Assembly: GCA_918026815.1 (NCBI GenBank)
Contig: CAKJVC010000006.1
Coordinates: 1,736,001-1,800,000 of the forward strand
Direction of reading: 5' to 3'
DNA from: Chalara sp. BL73
Taxonomy: Eukaryota > Ascomycota > Leotiomycetes > Helotiales
Length of the DNA: 64,000 nucleotides
The notes under the pieces were generated by a model, which was not told where the DNA came from, searched no databases, and worked only from the letters and a program-made list of their open reading frames with translations. The position numbers and the translations under genes are program-made. Shown in pieces: positions 11,116-22,066 of the stretch. Position 1 is the first letter of the stretch. Every line of letters begins with the position of its first letter.

Positions 11116-13450
11116 AGATTCGGGTACCTGGGTCAGGTCCAACTTTTGAATCGATGCCAGAAAGATCTGGAATATATTCTCAAACTCAAAACAGCTGGTA
11201 CATCTGCTAACGCTGCTACAACCTCGGCCACTGATTTCACGACATAGCACTTCAGGATGCACAATCTGTCTTTGTTGATGGTCATGACTCTTCTGAACAC
11301 GATTTGAAGCAGGTTGGGTTTATTATGGTCTACCCCAGCGCTTTTCTCAAAAGCATGTTTGACCCCTAGATCTTTGGCTATTTTCCAGTAGGATATACTC
11401 TTTTTCTCGTTCTGCCAACTGCTTTCACCACATTCTGGATATGGACCGCTTTGGGAACCGTACACTGTTATAGCAAATATGCTTATCGGGGGCTTTGCGT
11501 GCTAGACGCTGGTCACTCCACGATTCATGTTGACTTTGCAAACGCCACACTTTCTTGGGGTTACCCTGCCGAGCTCGAGAGAGTAGGGCAATCTCCGAGG
11601 TATACAATTTTACACAATTATGTTTGATGCAAATTTTCAAAACTTCAATCTTTCTGTTTGCGCTGATCAGTGTTGGAATGCATGTACATAGCTTCACGCG
11701 TTCCATCGGATCACGGGGATTGTTGGTCTTCTACCACCTATATATCTACCTGGCAATAGGCCGTAGCTTAGAACAATCAATCATCGAATACCAGAACCAC
11801 TCCAGCAAGAGCGTAGTCACAGCTACTGCGCCTTTCGCTACGTGGTAGGTATTCCGACAGAATCTTCCCTCCTCTTCTAGCGCTGCTTTTCGCCCTTTCT
11901 TCCTGCTGTGCGATGGCGTCTACATCTCGCCAGGTGGTCCAGTCTCAAGGCGCGAAAGAAACCGCACTCGATGTCGTGCTAAATGAGGCTTTGAACAAAG
12001 TGCTGTGGGACGAATCCTAAGTTGGCTGAGGTCCGTCTCCAGTTTCTCTCTCTGCCACCCAGGCAGCGCTGTACAGGAAATCAAATATTGGGATAATCAG
12101 TACCTCAAACCCTGTGCCTCTTTATCTCGGCCATGTCTTTTCAAAGTGAAGGCAAGATTATTTATTGAACGTGGGTATATTGAGGGATCATATAGCGCTT
12201 CTATACATCTTCTCTAAACTATCGGGTGATCGGGCTGGATTATCCCTCGTCCAATAAAGGCTACCACAGACTGTAAAACAAAAGGTAACTCTCCCGTTAG
12301 AAGAGGAGTAGAGTGAAGAGGTCAAACGAACTCTACTTGGCTTTTCGCATATCTTCAAAGGTAGGAACTAGGTTAAATCAACCTCATAGAGGGATCCATA
12401 AATGAACTTCAACTCGCAGCCTGCATTCACAGATATACGGGTCTCGCTAATAACGACGAACTTTTCACTCGATCACATGAGCTCCTTTAATCAGCGGAAC
12501 ACCAGTGGTCGCAGGAATTGAGTGAACGCTTCTCGCCTGTCCCCAGCGATAGGCCGACACCTCTACGTGGTGCTGTGGATTAGTACTCAAGCAGCAGATT
12601 TTCCCGGCTGTTCGAGGAAGCCAAGATCTGCTACAAGTGCACACGGCGAGATGCGTCGAGATGTGGTCCCTGGCGACGACGGATAGCTAAGAGTTTTGTC
12701 GGACCTTATCGAGCGTTATCATCAGAGACAGTCACACAATATTGCCACAAACACCGTCCATTTCTCCCCTCTGCCAACCTCTTTACCACGTGAATGAATC
12801 CGAATACTTGCCTTCATGTGGCGATAGGTAGCACAGCTGGGAAAGGAAGCCAAAGGATTGCGATCGATTGTCCTCAATCAATAGCGCGTCGACGCGTTAA
12901 AATCAAACCTCTGAACCTCACGAAACACCAAACACTACAGCCCCAGTATTCGAAAAGGAGTGGTGCCACCTTCCATATACCCCCACCATAATTAGAAAAC
13001 GGAACCGGTCACTCCATTTTCTTTGCCGACAACTGTTTGCGGTTTCCCAGTTTGGCGAGTAGACGATGGGGAAGTGGGAGGGAAAGGAGGATACGGTCAA
13101 ATATACCGCACTGAAAGAAAAGTCAAGTTAACAACCGCCTCTATTTATGGACTTATCAGAGCTATGAGATTTAAATCACAAAGAACCCTCGATAGAATTG
13201 GCCAATTCAAAACCGTACACTTGACGAGTCTACACTACACAATAACATCAACAACATGAACAACACCACCAACAGCTTAGAACATACCTTTGAAAACGCA
13301 TTGTATTTTGCGAATCACACAGTCAGCTTGTGTCTTAGCCAACAACTGCTTCAATTGACATGTTTTTCACATGTCAATTTGCTGTGATAAAATGGCCACA
13401 AGCATATCGTTCTCAATGTAATCGCAGATAAGTAGCGTAGCCGGGGTCAA
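11116..13450. other. Long stretch without a recognisable gene
   Basis: Small frames occur on both strands, for example 11133-11465 and 11425-11706 on the minus strand and 13023-13259 on the plus strand. None shows a known motif or joins to a neighbour. The minus-strand frame at 11133-11465 has a protein-like Val/Leu/Ala segment and could be a decayed exon. I see no repeat shared with the rest of the window. Confidence 0.35.
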
Positions 13451-13762
13451 AATTGAAGGGTGTAGTCGTGGTCGAAGAGGTTTGCTGAAATGTTGAGGAG
13501 CTGATATTGCAAGTCATCCTTTTTTGAAGAAACCGCTGAATTAATAAGCCTTTCGCGTAGAATTCGGTCAGAATGTACTCGAGCGTTACTTAGGTTGTGA
13601 TCACGGAAGCAGACGATGACATCCATCCCAAGACTTAGAAAGTCTGCTGTTTGTGGATACTTGCTCCAATCTGTGTCTTGATGGTCACCGGACGCATAGG
13701 GTATGAGCCATGTCCGAATACTTGGATTTTTGCCGCTGATATCGCCACAGGTTCCGCAAACA
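13451..13762 (-). pseudogene. Unidentified coding-like segment
   Basis: On the minus strand a frame of about 100 codons stays open from about 13762 to a TGA near 13451. Its composition is protein-like (WLIPYASGD, then DVIVCFRDHNLS, ending near FDHDYTLQF). It lacks a good start codon, so it would be the last exon of a gene or a relic of one. Another open frame just upstream (FREDLDLFAEPV) may belong to it through an intron or frameshift. I do not recognise the family. Confidence 0.3.
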
Positions 13763-14498
13763 AATCAAGATCTTCTCTAAATTTAGACTGTCCTGCTCTT
13801 TGCTACCAGTAGGGCATGTTCCCTTGTCCTGTGTGTTGGATATGTTATTCTCTGGTTCACTGTCGCCACGGCGGTTACCATATTACTCTTTTTCCGCCTG
13901 CGCGTTCCATGCTTTGTAGTACTGATCCTTAGGGGCGCTTCGCTCGGCGGCAGTTTCGCAGGTTCGATTCTTCTTGGGCCACTCCTATTTGCTTGAGTAA
14001 GTCAAGAGATCTATTTCTTTGTGGCGTATTCATCAAACTAATGCTTTGCAAGTCTCCTCTACTCTGTCGAGTATATGCACTATCCGATCCCGGATTCTTC
14101 GGCCTCTGGGGATATGCGAACTCCTTCCAAAGTCCCTAAGCTAGACAAGCTCGTAGAGGTACCTTGGCGTCCGGCTCCAAGTCACCCCTCGAAAGTGGGC
14201 TCTCTGCCGTCTCTCCACTCGAATTCCATTGGAACTTCAAGTGGAAGGTTTCAACCTGATCTCTCATCTTGCCTAGGTTTGCCCAGCCGTTCACTAATTT
14301 ACAGAACAGCGCAAAAGAGACTCGAACAGAAGAATTAGATGAAGAATTTGGTACTCGATCTTAGGATGATATCTTGTTGCAGGGCTCCATGAAGGCATTA
14401 GTGGCCCCTTCGATAGAACAGGGAAATACATAAAACGATCAGGAGGAATATTGGTGATGATATTCAGGCTCTCTCTATAGCATGTGTGTGAAGCATAC
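13763..14498. other. Spacer without clear gene
   Basis: One plus-strand frame (14075-14338) is rich in Ser and Pro and has no motif. The rest shows nothing I can support. Confidence 0.3.
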
Positions 14499-14720
14499 TG
14501 TTGGTATGAGTGAATAGCACACACCGCGACGCACGGACCACATGGATGTATTATAGCACTCGTACGTAGATTAGCACTTAGAGGAATTAAGAACAATTCA
14601 ACCACCTGCAACGAGCATAATAGCACTGCGCTGAGATCGCGGTGCTACGTGCCCCGTGGGTAACCGACTTAAGCAATTGCAAGTCATCAATACGAAGTAT
14701 CACAGAGAGTGATACAAACA
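14499..14720 (+). repeat. Solo LTR, family B copy 2, with target duplication
   Basis: 222 nt starting TGTTGGTATGAGTG and ending GTGATACAAACA. It is flanked on both sides by the 5-bp duplication CATAC (14494-14498 and 14721-14725), which proves insertion by an LTR-type integrase. It is homologous to 3803-4027. No internal retrotransposon sequence is attached. Confidence 0.85.
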
Positions 14721-14742
14721 CATACAGATCTGTAGTAATTTA

Positions 14743-14821
14743 TGTGCGTAAAAGTCTTCAGCGCTAGCGTTCTTCCTTTAGTCAGAGATATGTCAGCTAC
14801 CTAGATCCTCAAATCCTAACA
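14743..14821. repeat. Family C repeat end, copy 1
   Basis: About 80 nt containing AAAGTCTTCAGCGCTAGC, GTCAGAGATATGTCAGCTAC and the terminal CAAATCCTAACA. It is repeated in the same orientation at 21577-21659. The last 33 nt also occur reversed at 3415, as TGTTAGGATTTGAGGATCC. It is probably the end of an LTR (CCTAACA against TGTTAGG). Confidence 0.55.
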
Positions 14822-14843
14822 GAGAATATCGATTCGGAAACTG

Positions 14844-14999
14844 TCACGTCCTGTGCTCCGAAGTAGACTGCGCAGAAACCCACGGGGCGGGCCGGGGCCC
14901 CCGACCCATGGGACCCCGTGGGTCGGGTCTTCGAGGCTCGCTTCCCCCGTGGGGTGGGTTGTGTATTTTGACCCCGACCCGCGGGACCCCAATAGGGCC
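14844..14999. repeat. GC-rich inverted repeat, left side of hAT island
   Basis: The block begins TGTCACGTCCTGTGCTCC, then GAAGTAGACTGCG, then very GC-rich palindromic runs such as GACCCATGGGACCCCGTGGG. Its reverse complement is found at 20941-21116 on the other side of about 6 kb of AT-rich DNA. Such repeats near the ends are usual in hAT elements, where the transposase binds them. The very different composition from the interior is striking. Confidence 0.6.
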
Positions 15000-17900
15000 C
15001 CGATAAGATTAACTAAATATAGAAACTACAGTCAAACTCCTCTACAAGAATGTAAAGCGGACTGGCGGAATTTTAAAAATATACGAAGTATTCTAGTATC
15101 GAAATGATTCTTTCTAGTTTTGGCATTGATTTTTCTATGTGCACACAAGTTAAACAAGGCTATTTTGTATACTTGTTTTTACAAAAGTACTTAAAATGCA
15201 AAGTGCTTAATTAGTATAAAAATTAGTATAAAAATTAAACTTCAAATGTTAAATTTAAACATATTGTAATAAAGTGGAAAAAATTGTGAATTATAATAAT
15301 ACAACACTAATATTCTAAAACTAATTTTTTTTTTGCTTTTTTGACCTGTGAATGCCTATTAGAGTATCCGGCACAATATTACCAATATCAAGAGTCGGAA
15401 GTCGAAGCAGCTTTTAACTACTATTACTAAATAGTTCTCAGTTCGTTGTTTCAATTGACGGTTCGCGGCGATTCTTAAGTGTATTTTGAAACTAAGTAGT
15501 CGAAAGTAGCTAATTTTAATAAATTAATTAACGTAAAGATTTAAAAATTTTGTAATCCCAGCGTTTTTAAGCACGACAAGTTCGAACTTCTTCGTTTCTT
15601 TCTAGTTCTTCATTATTAATATAGTAATGATTTTTCCAAAAATCAATTTAATCAAATTGGACTTCAAAATTATTTTCTCGCGTTTTAATTTCCGTTTTTA
15701 TATTTTTAAGTGTTATATCCTGAATATTAATAGTTGAAAATAGTAGATTTTGAAGTTTACGTATTCGTGAATGTTCAACGAGCGAATAATAAACCAAAAG
15801 AAGCGACCGAATAGTTGTCGGTTGAAGCTAGCCACAGCGATATCCGCATATATCACGTACAAAACTAAAAGTACGTTTTACTCCAACACCGGCTATCGGA
15901 ATACAAAATAAATCTTTAGCTATTGCTAATAAGCCAGGAAGCTGTGTTTCAAGCGATTTCCAAACAAGTAACGGTGATCGATTATCAAGCTTTAAAAAAA
16001 ACAACACAAAAATTAGTATAAAAATTAGTATAAAAAATAGAATTGTAAACATACTTATAGCCAGCTATTCATTAATTTCAGAAAAAAAAAAGTCATCATT
16101 TTTGCGATAAAAGTTCTGAATGTCTTAAGTAAAGCGCTTGCGACTTAATGCTAATGCTAAAAAGTCGTAATTAACTTTTCGAATTTAAGAAAGTCAGTCA
16201 GCATTCGTAGACTTTTCTTTATATTCCGTATCGTATAACGACCGAAATTAACGCTCAAATTCTTTAGCCTAATCAACTGTTTTGAAATTAAGCCAACAAT
16301 AATTTTCTTCAAAGCATTTTAGCTTCGATTTTGGATCAAGAATTGCTTCGATGCTATACAAACTACTAAAACTACTATATGTTTTGTTATAGTAAGTATT
16401 AAGCTTAGCTTTTGCAGCGTTAATCGCACCAATTAAATCTTTTACTCAAAGTTAAGCAACTGACTTTTTAGTTAATACTCGGCAAGATTTTTACAAGTGT
16501 TCAAACAATTTATTGTAAATTGATAAAGCATAAAGCAATGTTATGCTTGTTGTTTTGCCGATTGTTGTTGTAAAAAAATTAAAAAAACGTAACAAATCGG
16601 CCAAATAGCCAAGTTTTTTTTATTTTAATGCAGAAAATAAAAAAAGCTTAACAGAATCGTATACACTGCAAAATTGATTAATAAACTCTTTAAAACGCAA
16701 TGCACGAAAAATCATATGCACTGTTGAGTCCTATCGAGTGCATATATTAATTAACAATGTAAAAACTGGATTATTCGGAAAAAATAAATTTTTGATTTAT
16801 TCTTGTTGAACTTTTTAAAATCGATGTTTCCGCTATGCACTAGAATTAACAAAAATAGCAAGCTTTCGAATCTAATATAAAATTAGTATAAAAATTAGTA
16901 TAAAAGTCACGTGTTACATACTTTTGCTAGTATATATAAAATACTACGTTTGTTACTAGCTTTGATTCTTTTAAAATCAAACAGCTCTTTTTCTGCTACT
17001 TAATTCCGAACAAATGTGTCGTTAGTAAGCTTCAATTAAACAAAACCCAAAAGTGCTTAAAGACTAAGCTGAATCATATACAATAAACACGGCACGTGTT
17101 GGACTTTTTTTTTCAGAATACTATTAGCTTTTAAAGCTTCTTGTAAGTATCCGTTGATTTCGAGAACTATTGTAGTATTCGAACTCGCATTATCAGTTGT
17201 AATTAAAACAACACAATTAAAAAGATTGTACTATTGAAAAACGTTATTGACAACTTGAGCAAGCGCATTTCCGGAATAAACGTTTACTAAACTTTCAAAT
17301 TCTATTAATTCTTGACAAAAAACTTATAACTTATTAATATAGTAAGCTATTATACCTATAAATAATAGTCTTGTTGTACTAGACCAGCAATCAAAAGAAA
17401 TTGCAATTTTGCTTTTAAAAACAATATTTAAAAACATGTTCTGTTCAAGTTTGACTAATTGTTTCATTAGTCGATTCTTTATAGTTGTTATAAAAGAAAG
17501 TTCGAAATTTGGATTTTGCATAACAGCTAGCTTTTTCTATTCAGGATTTTCGACTGCGCAGAAAGAAGTACGAAATAAAACAATAGTTACAAAAATCTAG
17601 TCGTGAAATGCTTGCTTCGTAAAAATTGGTTGCTATTAATATTAAACATTATACTAATATTTATACTAATCTACTTACAAAAATAGCGTAAAACATGTTT
17701 TCTACTTTTTTCTGCCTTGTATTACTTTGGCTAAAATAAACAAAGCATTACCGAAACGCTATATAACTAAACAAAGCTTTTGTACTGGTATTTCGCGTAT
17801 TTAGATATGCAAAAACTTTGTTGCAGTTTTAACATATGACTTTAGGCTCTCCGGTGATCCGGTGTATTCTTTGATCGAATTGTTTTTAAGCAATAGATTT

Positions 17901-20900
17901 TCGATTTTAAGATTTCCAATTTAATTGCTTTACTAAATCAATTAATTGGTTTACAACTGCTTAAACTGCTTATTGTATACTTAACTACTATTCAACAAAC
18001 TTATCGTGATATTCGAGTTTTTATCGAAAATATAAGTTTTTTGAACTAATTTACGAAAATAATAAATTGTCAGAAGTATTTAGCTTAAATAAGCTAAAAG
18101 AATCAGAAAAGTCTTGCGAATTACTTGACTTTATAGCAACAAAAGTATGCAAGTAAAAAAAAAAAGCATTAAATCGAAAAGAAAAAACAAGTATTTAAAC
18201 ACAAGTTAAATTACTACTTCAAAAAAAATTGTACATATTAAAAGCTATAATTAAACTTCCAAAAATTAATGTAAAATATAATGATTAGTATAAAGATTAG
18301 TATAAAATTGAATATATTTGCTTAAAGTTCTTTGCTTTATTTGTTGTATATACTTAAAAACTACATATACATTTACAGTTTACGCGGCTTTTAAAAACTG
18401 CTTTGTAAACCAAAAAATGCTTTAACGATTGTTTGACTTAAAGAATTGTTTGTTATTAAAAACAAATCATTATAAGCAAAGAAAATACGTTCGTATAATC
18501 CATTTTCCGGAATTTCCGTAGCATATACTATATCAAACGCTTTTTTATAGCCTGTCAACGAATCGAAAAAGCCGAATCTTGTGTCATTTAACTTATTGTC
18601 GGCTAGCCACCAATTTGCAAAACCCGGCAGATCGATCCACTTTTCATTTCTGTATACTTATACTGCAAGATTTTTTCAAATTGCTTTTTTTTTTTAAGTA
18701 AAGTATTTTTCAGGAGTTTTATACGCATAGAATTTGCTATATCAGTTAGCAAATTAGTATAAAAATTAGTAGAAATTTGTACTTTTTGTAAATGTAAAAA
18801 CAGCTTGTTTTTTCCAAGTATTTCTGTTTATTAGCAGCAAGCTTTCGAATTTTGCGGAACAAAAATCGACGGCTTCGGCGCTATTTTTTTTGCCAAAACT
18901 TAAATTCAAGTTTTTTGGCATCCTGAAATTGTATTAGCATTATACGAATTATTATATTAATCTGAAACTTACTAAAATAGATCGTTTATACTTAGCAATC
19001 CCGTTATTTTTCAACTTTTTAGCAGATTTGCCGACAACTGCTTTATTACCGTTTTGCTTTTTATTCAATTTCTACATATACTTAAACTTGTATTCGTTTT
19101 TCGATTTATACTTAATATTTTTCTATGTTGGATTTCTATTATTATTAATTGCATATAAGCTACTAATTTCTTTATAACTCAAAGTTTTTGCTACAGATTT
19201 CCAATCTTTGCTATTTCGTTTACTATACAAGTTAGTATAAAAATTAGTATAATCAAAATTAAACGAACCGCTTTGTTTTAACTTGCAAAGCAAACTGCTT
19301 AATTATTCGCTTTTGCTCGGCAAAAAATGCGAGTGCAAATTCAGCAGACTTTTTAAAAACTTTTTTTCTGTATGTAATTGCTGCTTGATTTGCGGCTTTC
19401 GCTTTTTCGATCTGATTTTGAATACTGTTGCTTTTTATAGCTTCAAGTCTTTTTCTAGCTTTAACAGTATGCACATTAGTAGAAAAACTGCCCGGAGATT
19501 TGCGCTTGCGTTTATTGGAAAAACCGATTTGTTGCGAAGAATCAAGATCTATATCAAATTTATAATTTAAATTATCAGAAATAACAATAATATCTTTGAA
19601 ACCGATTAGTATACAGATTAATATAATATTTCAATAAAAATTACTTAAAAAAGTTGCTTTTCGAAAAGTGAAGCTATATTAGAAAGTAACGTAACCGAAA
19701 AGTAAGCGTATTTTGCAAATTTCAACTCGCAAGAATTAAAGCTTCAAAAATTAGTATAAAAATTAATATAATACACTAAAAACACGTACTGCGATAAATG
19801 TTTGACTTTGTTTAGATTTAATAAGTTAGTGCAAAAAGAATGAATAAAAAAAAAGTACGCGTTATCTTAAAAAATAAAGCAGTCGCGTTTTTATGCTTCG
19901 ATTTTAAAGCACTTAACTACTTTTTACAAACCTGACTTTTTTCAACTTTTAATTAAATTTACTAACAACTACACTATACACAAGTATGTATTATATTTTT
20001 TTTTTTTATATTCTATTTTTATATTAATCATTATACTAATTCTTTATAGTCTTTTCGTCGAAATCACAAAGCTATAATTTCAATTTCACGTGTTAATATT
20101 TATATTCACTTTTACTTTTTCTGAAAAAAATTTGCGACTTTGCACAAGTACATATTATTCTGTATTATACTAATATTTATTCTAATTTTAATAAGTTACA
20201 ATAGCACGTACTAAAAAAATAGCTACCAAATCTGCTCGCAAACTTTTTGCTAAAACTTTTGCTAAAACTTCTGCTAAAACCTTTGCTAAAACCTTTGCAA
20301 AAGCTGTACTAAAAAAAAAATATCGATTGAAACTTAGCAGTAAGTTAATTAATATAATAATTAGTATAAAACTAACATTTAAACGTAGCCAAAGCACTTA
20401 AAGAAATTAAACGATACTAAAAAAGCATTAAGCTTTTAATCTCAAAAGCTTCATTTACTCGACTAGTTAAAGAAATAATGTATAATATTACGTCTCGACA
20501 CGCATTTCGCATTCAACTTAGTGCTTTACAATGTCTCTAAAAAGCCGCAGAATCTGCTTTGGTAGCTGAGTTCGAGCGTAAGTTATTTCATATAAATATA
20601 TTATACCAATATTTATACTAATATTATTTTAAAGTCACAAATCTTGCCGCAATCCACGCTAAGAAAGTTACTATTCAAGTAAAAGATATGCATTTAGTTC
20701 AAAGAATAAAAAAAAGAATAACGGGCTACAAGTACTCAGGCCGGTGTTAAAAAATCAAAAGCAGTTTATACAAAAGAAATAAGTTAAGCAATAGAGTTAT
20801 TAAAAGTATATACGCTAGCGATAAGGCGCTAAGCACATAATAAAATTCACAAACCAAAATTTTAATACGTTTATGTCGCGTAGCTTTTTGATTAGTAGAC

Positions 20901-20940
20901 TTATTAGTATAACTTCTCTAACTGTACAGCAACTATTGTA
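15000..20940 (-). mobile_element. RIP-degraded hAT transposon island
   Basis: This stretch is strongly AT-rich with no intact gene. Two pieces of a hAT transposase survive on the minus strand. At 17324-17521 is the ISFDCWSS segment, part of the RNase H-like core in which a Trp follows Cys. At 15828-16052 is the C-terminal dimerisation region with LLAIAKDLFCIPIAGVGVKRTFS. Order and strand are as expected for one transposase reading right to left. The fragments between are too mutated to follow. GC-rich inverted sequences sit at both ends. The frequency of TAA/TAG and the AT bias fit RIP. Confidence 0.7.
15211..20905. repeat. Dispersed 20-nt AT-rich motif, about 13 copies
   Basis: The motif ATTAGTATAAAAATTAGTAT, or its reverse complement, recurs near 15211, 16012, 16881, 17646, 18282, 18751, 19231, 19602, 19747, 20022, 20163, 20348, 20599 and 20891. 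Each is a near-repeat of two TTAGTATA units. Spacing is irregular, from about 140 to 900 nt, and both orientations occur. On the minus strand it reads TATACTAATTTTTATACTAA, with TACTAAT boxes like intron branch sites. I do not see it outside this island. Confidence 0.65.
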
Positions 20941-21116
20941 ATGTCACGTGTAAATGTAATGGGTGCTTGGCACCCCATCAAGACCCCATGGGGTGGGGTG
21001 GGTGCTTTTGATAGACCCCAACCCATGGGGTGGGACCCCGACGGGTGGGGTCAAGTAGGTGAAAACCCGCCCCGTGGGACCCCAGTTCGCAGTCTACTCC
21101 GAAGCACACGTGACCT
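20941..21116. repeat. GC-rich inverted repeat, right side of hAT island
   Basis: Contains ACCCCATGGGGTGGGGTGGG and ACCCATGGGGTGGG, then CGCAGTCTACTCCGAAGCAC and CACGTGACC, the reverse complement of the left block at 14844. It also starts with GTCACGTG, so by itself it could be a small non-autonomous element of about 175 bp ending in TCACGTG/CACGTGA. The pairing with the left block favours the ends of one hAT element. Confidence 0.55.
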
Positions 21117-21576
21117 ATATTAACCAAGCTCTCTGTCAGAAATAGGGTCTATTAGGCAAGAGGAATCAATTAGAGGGTATCACAGCGATGGAATACGGGC
21201 TTGTAGGAGCGTTATGTGGTGATGATATTTTCTACAATTACTGCTGTAATCCGTGTGTGCGAGGTGCTCTAGTTAGCTCCTTAGCATACTCACGTAAGCC
21301 GATTCCTAACAGAACAGCATTTAATAGAACGTGAATTACACAACTATCACGGAGTGAATCAGAGCTATAGAATAGTCAATCGAGTGAGCGAAGTGATATA
21401 ATACTATTGTAGAATACACGCTTGTAGAATACAAAGGAAGGGAATGCTAAGCGAGCCTCGGCTGCTCGTGTTCCCCGTGACAACAATGATAGTCAGGAGG
21501 TATTTGGGGACGCCGACAGGCTCTCTATTGTTCTCTATGATTGTATGATATGTATATAAAGGGTGTTCTAGCAATT
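21117..21576. other. AT-rich spacer, possibly body of family C LTR
   Basis: No gene. A TATATAAAGG box near 21550 lies upstream of the conserved family C end, as expected for the promoter part of an LTR, but I cannot define the left boundary. Confidence 0.35.
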
Positions 21577-21659
21577 GTGTGGGTGAAAAGTCTTCAGCGC
21601 TAGCATTCCCCACTTAGTCAGAGACATGTCAGCTACCCCTGGATTCTCCAATCCTAACA
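21577..21659. repeat. Family C repeat end, copy 2
   Basis: It matches 14743-14821 over its length and ends in CCAATCCTAACA. It stops only 10 nt before the start of the family A LTR at 21670, so two elements inserted almost side by side. Confidence 0.55.
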
Positions 21660-21669
21660 GCATTGACCC

Positions 21670-21899
21670 TGTTGAACAGGTTAGGTCTAAGGACCATACC
21701 TAGTCTACTGTAGGCACCTGTAGGTAACGGTATGCAACGGTAGGCAACAGTAGGTATCAGTGTGATGACATGTGAGTATCGTACCCCTATAAGTAGAGGG
21801 ATTCTCTCCTGTAGTTTAAGTTCTATAACCTTCAGCAATTGACACTTGTTTGCCTTATACTCTCTGAAGGTCACGTAACCACTTCTTTCTATTTGAACA
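21670..21899 (+). repeat. Solo LTR, family A copy 2, with target duplication
   Basis: 230 nt running from TGTTGAACAGG to CTATTTGAACA, flanked by perfect 5-bp duplications GACCC (21665-21669 and 21900-21904). An internal run of short units (GTAGGCACCTGTAGGTA and similar) expands the left part. Homologous copies are at 34973 and, reversed and eroded, at 8350. Confidence 0.88.
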
Positions 21900-22066
21900 G
21901 ACCCAATAGTGGCCCTTGAACGTCTCCCGCAGAGCTCGCTCCCACGATCGCCCTTCCAATCTCCTCAAAACCCATTTAATATGAATTTGCGAAAACTGTA
22001 GTGTTGGAACAAGCGATTCAAGGCTCTTGAGCTGAAAAGTTTTTCTAACGACCTACGCTAGCTGTA

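Noticed and set aside
13950..13985. tRNA-like T-loop (GGTTCGATTC) in the plus strand
   Set aside because: The flanking five bases do not pair as a T-stem, and no anticodon or D-arm can be folded upstream. The similar string near 37650 fails in the same way.
15211..20905. Calling the dispersed 20-nt motif introner elements
   Set aside because: Only some copies have plausible GT and AG ends around them, and the host ORF is too mutated to show exon junctions. It is kept as a hypothesis only.
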